Of a DNA stretch of 11,096 nt, positions 1-5,659 are shown piece after piece (within the stretch, counting starts at the first letter, position 1; every line of letters starts with the position of its first letter). A program made the translations under genes and the position numbers. Under the pieces are notes generated by a model. It searched no databases, was not told the DNA's origin, and was given only the letters and a program-made list of their open reading frames with translations. The DNA lies in assembly GCA_021799715.1 (NCBI GenBank), contig JAJYZY010000076.1, forward strand, positions 1-11,096, in the 5' to 3' direction. Source of the stretch: Planctomycetota bacterium. Its GTDB lineage: Bacteria > Planctomycetota > Phycisphaerae > WQYP01.

Positions 1-43
1 GATGGTCTCCATCAACAAAGACAGTCCAGACGACGTTATAAAC

Positions 44-104
44 CAGCCCGGAACGGTACAAACTATCAGGGAATCCTGTTTGATAAGATTCCCCAAACGG
101 GCTG
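44..104. other. Nested inverted repeats (possible RNA structure)
   Basis: An outer perfect 7-bp stem, CAGCCCG (44-50) with CGGGCTG (98-104), encloses an inner perfect 7-bp stem, GGGAATC (69-75) with GATTCCC (87-93). A shorter competing hairpin, CAGG (67-70) with CCTG (75-78), would exclude the inner stem. No T-run follows, so it is not a standard terminator. It could be a leader or 3' structure, or chance. The pairing is seen directly; any function is inference. Confidence 0.25.
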
Positions 105-362
105 ATTTAATCTTCGGCGAAATCGGTTGGTGAGTTTATCTTAACTTGATTATCCTCGGTTATAGGATGCCGGGATGGCAACGGGTGCGGCTATTTTACC
201 GGGCGATTTCGGGCTGATCGGCATCCAGAATTCTGAATTTCAACGTTTCGGTGCCGGGCGTGATGCGATACGACCTTAAGAAAGGGGCGTGAATTGACGC
301 CAACCCCCATCAACCTCCGAGGACAACGCCGCGACAAAGTAAGTCGTTGGAAGTAATTGCGG

Positions 363-390
363 ATGACAAAAACGTTCAGCGCTGTACAAT
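363..390 (+). promoter_or_regulatory. Candidate sigma-70-type promoter for folP
   Basis: ATGACA (363-368, 5 of 6 to TTGACA), a 16-bp spacer, then TACAAT (385-390, 5 of 6 to TATAAT). Transcription would begin near 397, leaving a leader of about 50 bases before the folP ATG at 447. Because the -35 box overlaps the earlier in-frame ATG at 363, the promoter also argues against the longer folP starts. Confidence 0.5.
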
Positions 391-446
391 ACGGACATCT
401 TAGCTGCATTTCTAAATGGCGAAGTCTGATGGAAACGGAGACAGCG

Positions 447-1322
447 ATGACGGCGTATATCCAAATAATGCGGCCAACGATTATGGGCGTGGTCAATGTA
501 ACCCCTGACAGTTTCAGCGATGGCGGGCGATTTTCCACCGCGACGGGAATTGACCATCAGGCCTGCATTGAGCAGGCCATCACACTGGCGCGGCAGGGCG
601 CACGGATACTGGATATCGGCGGTGAAGCATCATCGTTTCATCGGCCCGGCGTTGTGCCGGTGCCGGAGGACCAACAGATTCATCGCGTTGTGCCGGTAAT
701 TAACGGATTAAGAAAGCGACTTCGTGAACCGTCGGAACTTGATCCCGCGACGATCATCAGTGTTGATACGCGTTGCGGTGCAGTGGCACAAGCCGCGATT
801 TCCGCCGGTGCCACCATGATAAATGATACGTCAGCGGGCGAACATGATCCGGACATGTTCCGAATTGTCGCACAGCACGGGTGCTTTGTGGTTTTAATGC
901 ACATGTGGACGGAAAGTCCGCAACATCCACCGCCGGCGCGGGAAGATATTTGCGATGATGTATTCGGATATCTGCGGCAACGCGCCAGAACGGCCATGGC
1001 GAAAGGCATCGCGCAGGACCGGATTCTGCTTGATCCCGGAATCGGTTTCGGCAAAGCGATGGAAGATAACTGGCGCTTAATTGCCAATATCGGGCAGTTG
1101 GTGTCGGATGGCTTTCCGGTGGTGCTGGGGGCTTCGCGGAAAAGATTTTTATCATCGGTCATCGCGGATGTATCACCAGTTGCATGGGATCAACGGGATA
1201 TGGCAACGGCGCTGGTGACCAGTCTGGCGGCGCAGCGCGGGGTGCTGGTGCATCGGGTACATCATGTGCCATTGGCAGCCATGGCCCTGGCGGTTGCCGC
1301 GCACATTCCGCGACTGATGTAA
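447..1322 (+). CDS. folP: Dihydropteroate synthase
   Basis: Dihydropteroate synthase condenses 6-hydroxymethyl-dihydropterin pyrophosphate with p-aminobenzoate in cytoplasmic folate synthesis and is the sulfonamide target. With this start it is 291 residues, close to the usual length of about 280. The landmarks are all present: NVTPDSFSDGG (17-27), SVDT (105-108), IND (125-127), LDPGIGFGK (195-203), SRK (230-232) and RVH (270-272). The frame is open back to TTG 357, but ATG 447 has GGAG at 437-440 (6-base spacer), and a good promoter at 363-390 lies downstream of the earlier starts. ATG 429 is a possible alternative. One oddity stands out: the pABA/pterin loop, normally GGESTRPG, reads GGEASSFHRPG, three residues longer, just before the conserved Arg-Pro-Gly. 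No other folate gene is adjacent. Confidence 0.95.
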   Translation: MTAYIQIMRPTIMGVVNVTPDSFSDGGRFSTATGIDHQACIEQAITLARQGARILDIGGEASSFHRPGVVPVPEDQQIHRVVPVINGLRKRLREPSELDPATIISVDTRCGAVAQAAISAGATMINDTSAGEHDPDMFRIVAQHGCFVVLMHMWTESPQHPPPAREDICDDVFGYLRQRARTAMAKGIAQDRILLDPGIGFGKAMEDNWRLIANIGQLVSDGFPVVLGASRKRFLSSVIADVSPVAWDQRDMATALVTSLAAQRGVLVHRVHHVPLAAMALAVAAHIPRLM

Positions 1323-1724
1323 AGAGGTGTCTGTGGGCGATTCGTAATGGGTTGATGGTCTATCCCTATGCGGGTTGTCCTTTTTCCCACCGCAAGTTAA
1401 TCGGGATTGAGACATCGCAGTGGTAAATCTGCGATCGGTTCGCGAATCAGCGGGGGCAGGATGCTGCCGACTAACGTCATTTCATGGCCGCGGAAATGGC
1501 CGGGCGGTGGTGTATCCGTGGCCGGGTGATGGCAGCCGGAACTGCGGCTTGAATCAGGGCAATTCCGCATGTGGAACGGTTGCCCGTCTGCTCGGGGATT
1601 CGGGGGCGGCACTTGGCCAGCCGGCGGCTTGGCGGCATAATCTCAATAATGAAATTGGGTCGGCGCGTTGCACCGGCCCGGGTAGTTGGTTCGATGCACG
1701 ATGGTTCCGGCGGGATGTGTTGGT
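1323..1724. other. 402-base gap between folP and the PIN-like gene
   Basis: No supported gene lies here. The open frames on both strands give low-complexity, Gly/Arg- or Pro-rich translations without recognisable domains. On the minus strand a 53-codon ORF (1638 to 1477) and a 27-codon ORF (1480 to 1397) overlap by ATGA, but neither has a convincing ribosome site. The useful content is a promoter at 1613-1641 and the leader of the next gene. I see no clear terminator behind folP. Confidence 0.5.
1613..1641 (+). promoter_or_regulatory. Candidate promoter of the PIN-like/kinase-like pair
   Basis: TTGGCC (1613-1618, 4 of 6), an ideal 17-bp spacer, then CATAAT (1636-1641, 5 of 6). Initiation would fall near 1648, giving a leader of about 75 bases before ATG 1725. 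It is the best sigma-70-like match I found in the gap and would give the following two genes their own transcript. Confidence 0.45.
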
Positions 1725-2090
1725 ATGCAGTTTTTCATTCATGGTGATCTGACTGAGGAGGTTGCTGCGGCCATGGTACGGCACGGACATCGTGTGCACC
1801 GGCTCGATGAACTTGTGGGCGAAGCAGCGGCACCGGCTTCACCGGGAGAACTGATGCTTGAATTGTCGCGCCGCCAGTGGTGCCTTTTAACGGCGGACCG
1901 GGAATTGGTGCATCAGATATATGATCAGGCTTTGACATTTAAGTTATGCATTGTGCTGCTGATTGATCAACCGGATCAACGCAGTGCCTCAATTGACCGA
2001 CTTTTTGAACGTTACAAGCGACTTTCGGGCAAGCGGCTGTACACGGTAACATCCGGGCGCGTGAAGGTTCGGCAGTTGCCCGGCGAATAA
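1725..2090 (+). CDS. PIN-like (DUF5615/Mut7-C-type) domain protein
   Basis: This 121-residue protein has the layout of small DUF5615-type PIN-like proteins. A short first strand ends in an acidic residue (FFIHGD, D8). A helix plus GH-x-V follows (residues 12-24), then a variable loop, then a strand ending LLTADREL (54-61) with the second conserved acidic residue, D58. Such proteins are presumed metal-dependent RNases or inactive relatives, and some are toxins. The usual N-terminal FLxDE is changed to FIHGD, so activity is uncertain. The residues after about 80, ending in a basic SGRVKVRQLPG tail, are not diagnostic. Start: ATG 1725 has GGGA at 1712-1715; an in-frame TTG at 1686 is less likely. 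No antitoxin-like gene precedes it. The next gene starts six bases after its stop. Confidence 0.7.
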   Translation: MQFFIHGDLTEEVAAAMVRHGHRVHRLDELVGEAAAPASPGELMLELSRRQWCLLTADRELVHQIYDQALTFKLCIVLLIDQPDQRSASIDRLFERYKRLSGKRLYTVTSGRVKVRQLPGE

Positions 2091-2096
2091 CGCAAT

Positions 2097-3227
2097 ATGA
2101 TGGAACTAACAGAAAAAAATGCCATAGCCTATCTGCGCCAGCGCGGAAGCATTTCACCGGAAGGGGAGGTTCTGGTGCAGAGCTTATCAGGCGGTGTGGC
2201 CAACGTGGTGCTCAAAATTATGGACATGAACGCCGGTGAACCGGTGGGCACGGACATGCGCACGGTTGCGCAGATAAAGCGCGGCCTGCCGGATAAGCGG
2301 ATGCGAAGCGGTGCCTGTTTTGTGCTTAAACAGCCGCTGGCGGAGTTCCGTACCGCGGCCAATTGGCTGGTGGATCGTGATCGGGTGTGGGTGGAGCGCG
2401 ACGCGCTGATGATGCTGCGGGAAATTCTGCCCGTTGATACGATTCCCACGGTATTGTGGGATGATCCGGAGAATTACATTCTTGCCATATCAGTGGCACC
2501 GGTGGGCGTGGTGAATTGGAAGAAGCAGTTGTTGACCGGGCAGGTGGATCGTCGCGCGGCCGAGGCGGCGGCGGGAATTCTGGCCATGTTGCACGCCACA
2601 ACCGCCGGTGATGTCAAATGGGCGCAGCGGTTTGGCGATTCCAGAGGATTTGTACAACAGCGGATTGACCCCTACCTGCGGTTTTCCGGCGACAAAAATA
2701 AATCCGTTGCGCCGGCATTGCGGCAGGTGGAATCGTTGCTGTTGGGATCACCGATGTGCCTGATACATGGCGATTATTCTCCCAAAAATATGCTTTGGCG
2801 CGCGCCGGCTGATGGTCAAACCGCGCACTGGTTTATTCTGGACTTTGAGGTTGCATTTTACGGCAATCCCGCTTTTGACGTTGCCACACTGCTTAATCAT
2901 CTGTTGCTGAAGGCCTTTTATTTTGGCAAGCGCTGGCGGGCGGCGATGATTGCGGCGGATTATTTCTGGCAAACCTACCGTGAAACCGCACCCAAGCCTC
3001 TGGTTGCGGAGGTATCAAACCGCGGCGGGAAAATTCTTGCAGCGCTGCTTCTTGCCCGGATTGATGGCAAGTCACCCGTCGAATACATTACCGATGAGCA
3101 ACTCAAAGCAAGAATTCGCGCTTGCGCGGTGGAACTGCTGCTAAGCGGCGATGAATCTATGGACGCCGCCATTGATCATATTGCGGGCTATCTTGATCAA
3201 GATGCGCCCGCCAAATCAGGGGCCTGA
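2097..3227 (+). CDS. APH/ChoK-family phosphotransferase, methylthioribose-kinase-like
   Basis: This 376-residue protein-kinase-like-fold small-molecule kinase has a glycine-rich loop, SGGVANVVLK (31-40), the ATP lysine in VLKQ (K78), the paired glutamate in ERDAL (E100), a catalytic loop IHGDYSPKN (223-231; D226, N231) and the metal site ILDFE (247-251; D249, E251). The KQ-L, DR-R/W-E-AL and DxE-AFYG-FDV pattern recalls methylthioribose kinase (MtnK), but MtnK reads DPE where this has DFE, and about 30 extra residues (43-74) separate the glycine loop from K78. No other methionine-salvage gene is near, so the substrate is unknown. There are two adjacent ATGs (2097 and 2100) and no good Shine-Dalgarno sequence. 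Translation probably depends on coupling to the upstream PIN-like gene, six bases away. The stop codon lies inside a terminator. Confidence 0.8.
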   Translation: MMELTEKNAIAYLRQRGSISPEGEVLVQSLSGGVANVVLKIMDMNAGEPVGTDMRTVAQIKRGLPDKRMRSGACFVLKQPLAEFRTAANWLVDRDRVWVERDALMMLREILPVDTIPTVLWDDPENYILAISVAPVGVVNWKKQLLTGQVDRRAAEAAAGILAMLHATTAGDVKWAQRFGDSRGFVQQRIDPYLRFSGDKNKSVAPALRQVESLLLGSPMCLIHGDYSPKNMLWRAPADGQTAHWFILDFEVAFYGNPAFDVATLLNHLLLKAFYFGKRWRAAMIAADYFWQTYRETAPKPLVAEVSNRGGKILAALLLARIDGKSPVEYITDEQLKARIRACAVELLLSGDESMDAAIDHIAGYLDQDAPAKSGA

Positions 3228-3233
3228 TTTTTT
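3213..3233 (+). terminator. Intrinsic terminator overlapping the kinase stop codon
   Basis: AAATCAG (3213-3219) pairs perfectly with CTGATTT (3224-3230) around a GGGC loop, and six T residues follow (3228-3233). The TGA stop codon (3225-3227) sits in the 3' arm. It is the cleanest intrinsic terminator in the window and should end the PIN-like/kinase transcript. Confidence 0.7.
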
Positions 3234-3261
3234 CGGCATGGCGGGCTGGTCGGAGGTATGC

Positions 3262-3414
3262 ATGTTCGCAAAAGAAACTGCCCTTGGCGGCAGCTTCCCG
3301 GAACGCAGCGAAAGGCCGAAGGACGTGATGCTGCCGGTTACGAATAAGCGCGATGTTGTTGTTACCCGAAAAATTTGCGCACCCGATGTTGTCATCGACA
3401 TAAAACCGAGTTGA
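3262..3414 (+). CDS. Possible 50-residue small protein of unknown function
   Basis: I do not recognise this protein. The case for it is a near-consensus Shine-Dalgarno GGAGGT (3252-3257) five bases before ATG 3262, and a balanced, charged, soluble-looking sequence beginning MFAKETALGG and ending DVVIDIKPS. It has no membrane segment. It lies between the terminator at 3213-3233 and the GH28 gene, and its TGA stop (3412-3414) falls within the -35 box of the GH28 promoter. No separate promoter is obvious, so it may depend on read-through past the terminator. A competing ATG at 3258 opens a 29-codon frame but sits too close to the ribosome site. Confidence 0.4.
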   Translation: MFAKETALGGSFPERSERPKDVMLPVTNKRDVVVTRKICAPDVVIDIKPS

Positions 3415-3440
3415 CGGGTCTGCGGTTAAGACAGTACACT
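3411..3440 (+). promoter_or_regulatory. Candidate sigma-70-type promoter for the GH28 gene
   Basis: TTGACG (3411-3416, 5 of 6), an 18-bp spacer, then TACACT (3435-3440, 4 of 6). Initiation near 3447 would leave a leader of about 45 bases carrying AAGGGT (3482-3487) before ATG 3493. No clear operator palindrome is visible. Confidence 0.5.
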
Positions 3441-3492
3441 CGCAAATAAGTCGTGTCCTGAAAATGTTTAATCTCAATAATAAGGGTATTCC

Positions 3493-5598
3493 ATGCGCTC
3501 AACTGGATTAGCCGTTCGGTTTTTACGGGTCGGCCGCAGGGTTCACGCGGCAATAAGTAACGGACATCGGGCCGGGGCGGGGTTATCGCTGGGGCGTATT
3601 GCAACGCCGTCGCGGGCATCGCAGTCCGACGACGCGGGAGCAAGGAACGCGAATCGATTGCGCGCAGCATACTTTCGTGCGGCGTTTTTGTCGGCGTTGA
3701 TGGTCCTGGGGGCAACGCTGGACATGCCGGGCCAACATGCCGCGGCTGCCGTGCCGCCCATGGCGTGGAACGCGCCACTATACAATGCAATTTTGCGGAA
3801 AATTCACGCGCCGGTTTTTCCACATCGAAACTTTAATGTTCTGGCATTTGGTGCCCGGGCGGATGGTAGAACGGACTGTGAATTGGCCTTTGAACATGCG
3901 ATTGCGGCCTGTCATGCCGCCGGCGGCGGCTCGGTGGTTGTCCCCGCGGGGACGTATGTGTGCAATGGTCCGATCACGCTTTTATCGAATGTCAACTTTC
4001 ACCTCAATGGCGGGGCGCGGATTAATTTTGGTTTTAACGCCGGTGATTACCTTACGGGAAAAGCTTCGCGCAAAGGTTGCGTGCTGGTGCGGTATGAAGG
4101 TGTGTGGTGCTACAACTATTCGCCGCTGATTTATGCATTCCGCAAGACCAATGTGGCGGTAACCGGGCAGGGGGTGCTTAATGGCCGGCGAAATGACCCG
4201 CAATCAACCTGGATACGCTGGTACAACGCGCAGGAAAAGCTCAAGTGGAAAGATCGGCTGGTGAACTGGGCGTATTCCGATCATCTGACGGCCATGCGGC
4301 ACCGCATTTTCGGCACCGGTTGGCATTTAATGCCGGAGTTTTGTGATTTTGAGCAATGCCGCAATGTTCTGGTGCGCGGCGTGACGTTCACGAACACGCC
4401 GTTCTGGACCATTCATCCATGTTTTTCCAAAAATGTCATCATTGAAGGTGTGACGGTGTACAACCATGTCAAAAATATGGATGATGGCATTGATGTTGAT
4501 TCATGTGACGACACCTTGATTCAAAATTGCTGCATTCGCAATGATGATGACAACATTGTCATCAAATCCGGGAGAAACGCCGATGCCTGGAGCGTCAACG
4601 GCGGCCGGCCGGCAAAAAATATTATCATCCGGCATAATTGGCTGTCGCACGATATTGGTTTCGGCAGTGAAATGTCCGGAGGAATCAGCAATGTGTTTGA
4701 ACTGGATAATCAATTTGGAAACGGTGCGAACATCATCTATATGAAATGGGGCGGTGAGCGCGGCGGGTATATTCGACATATTTATATACGGGGTATTACC
4801 GCGGATTCCGTGCGGTGTTTAACGCAGCCGGCCATTTCCTGGGCCGGCGGCTACAGGTTGCCAGACGCGGGTTTTGTGCCGAAAATATCGGATTGGGCCA
4901 TCAGTGATGTGCATATTGACCGCATCGAATCAACGGGGGCTGCGGCCATTGCCCTGGTGAATTTGGACCCTTCACCGATTCAAAATGTGTTGCTGCGGAA
5001 CATAACCATTGGCTCCGTGGCCGCCAAAGCACCGGCGGTATGGCTGAAAAATGTCGACGGGATTGATTTTCAGAATGTGATGATTGCGGGCCGTGCCATC
5101 ATGCAACTGCACGCGAAAGCCGCGTATGTCGGCCAATATGTGAAACTGGTGTGGAGACCATACCCCAAGGCTGTTCGCTATGTCGTATATATTGGCAAAA
5201 AGAAGGTCATTGGGGTAAAGGGGGGGCATGCCGATCACGTCATGTTAAATGGTTCGGAAAAACAGGCTGCCGGGGGGTACATCGGCCTTGGTGCGGAGTT
5301 AGCCGACGGCATGGTGGCCATGCGGCAGGATGTAAAATGGCCGGTGCGGCGGCTGCCAAATATGACGGCGTTGACGCAATTGCTGGGGCGCGCGCAGGAT
5401 CTGTTGAAACAGGCGGTAAAACCCGTGCCGGTGGTACCGATGCACTACACGCCCCGGCAGCGTGCGCTATCGCATTTGTATTATTGCGTTCACGTCGCGA
5501 AACTGGTGCTTGGAAACTCCACGGCAACATCCGGCAATGTTGGCGCGGCGGAGAAAATGCTTTCCAACGCCATAAATACGATGCGCCAAGCGCGTTAA
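3493..5598 (+). CDS. Secreted GH28 polygalacturonase-like protein with FN3-like and FIVAR-like tail
   Basis: This 701-residue protein has a right-handed beta-helix of the GH28 (polygalacturonase/rhamnogalacturonase) family, which cleaves galacturonan in pectin, roughly residues 112-540. Family landmarks: FNVLAFGARADGRTD (114-128), MDDGIDVDSC (329-338, the NTDGID site), NDDDNIVIKSG (350-360, the catalytic Asp pair), SHDIGFGSEMSGG (385-397, replacing GHG; H386 retained) and IYMKWGGERGG (415-425, the RIK site with Lys but no Arg). GSEMSGG is typical of exo-type members. Residues 545-620 look FN3-like. Residues 624-700 are helical with a YTPRQ...ATSGNVGAAEKML pattern like FIVAR modules. A signal peptide (about 56-85: basic, hydrophobic, then AHA-type Ala-rich) lies unusually far in. 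ATG 3493 has AAGGGT upstream; TTG 3658 would start just before the signal. Confidence 0.88.
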   Translation: MRSTGLAVRFLRVGRRVHAAISNGHRAGAGLSLGRIATPSRASQSDDAGARNANRLRAAYFRAAFLSALMVLGATLDMPGQHAAAAVPPMAWNAPLYNAILRKIHAPVFPHRNFNVLAFGARADGRTDCELAFEHAIAACHAAGGGSVVVPAGTYVCNGPITLLSNVNFHLNGGARINFGFNAGDYLTGKASRKGCVLVRYEGVWCYNYSPLIYAFRKTNVAVTGQGVLNGRRNDPQSTWIRWYNAQEKLKWKDRLVNWAYSDHLTAMRHRIFGTGWHLMPEFCDFEQCRNVLVRGVTFTNTPFWTIHPCFSKNVIIEGVTVYNHVKNMDDGIDVDSCDDTLIQNCCIRNDDDNIVIKSGRNADAWSVNGGRPAKNIIIRHNWLSHDIGFGSEMSGGISNVFELDNQFGNGANIIYMKWGGERGGYIRHIYIRGITADSVRCLTQPAISWAGGYRLPDAGFVPKISDWAISDVHIDRIESTGAAAIALVNLDPSPIQNVLLRNITIGSVAAKAPAVWLKNVDGIDFQNVMIAGRAIMQLHAKAAYVGQYVKLVWRPYPKAVRYVVYIGKKKVIGVKGGHADHVMLNGSEKQAAGGYIGLGAELADGMVAMRQDVKWPVRRLPNMTALTQLLGRAQDLLKQAVKPVPVVPMHYTPRQRALSHLYYCVHVAKLVLGNSTATSGNVGAAEKMLSNAINTMRQAR

Positions 5599-5629
5599 AG
5601 CCATTGGGGCGCGGACGCTTTGGCTGGAG

Positions 5630-5656
5630 AGTCGCATTGTCGCGCAAAAGGCGACT
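5630..5656. terminator. Weak hairpin between convergent genes
   Basis: The 61 bases between the GH28 gene and the HAD gene contain GCGACT (5651-5656), which can pair with AGTCGC (5630-5635, 15-base loop). Alternatively GCGAC (5651-5655) pairs with GTCGC (5639-5643, 7-base loop). No T-run follows on either strand, so a termination role is a guess from position. Confidence 0.25.
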
Positions 5657-5659
5657 TGC

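Larger units (their letters stand above)
1..446. other. Gene-poor left edge: structured stretch and folP leader
   Basis: No convincing gene is visible in these 446 bases. Two plus-strand frames are open from the left edge, one ending at TGA 103-105 and the other at TGA 131-133. Either could be the tail of an upstream gene, but they overlap each other and neither gives a recognisable protein. A 34-codon ORF (ATG 175-177, TAA 277-279) has AGGA seven bases upstream but resembles nothing I know. The last 85 bases are the promoter and leader of folP. The long minus-strand frames here run antisense into folP and look like shadows. Confidence 0.4.

Noticed and set aside
191..557. Two overlapping minus-strand ORFs of 115 and 93 codons
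   Set aside because: They run antisense to the start and promoter of folP, show no recognisable domain, and have Arg/Cys-rich shadow-like composition.
1041..1070. Sul-type (Phe-Gly) sulfonamide-resistance insertion in DHPS
   Set aside because: The LDPGIGFGK loop has the ordinary chromosomal form, so this is not an acquired sul gene.
680..1162. Minus-strand ORF of 160 codons inside folP
   Set aside because: It is fully antisense to the conserved DHPS coding frame, and its translation has no family features.
1397..1638. Two short minus-strand ORFs with ATGA overlap
   Set aside because: The overlap looks like translational coupling, but there is no ribosome site, no domain, and the first start codon coincides with the plus-strand -10 box. 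Chance is the simpler explanation.
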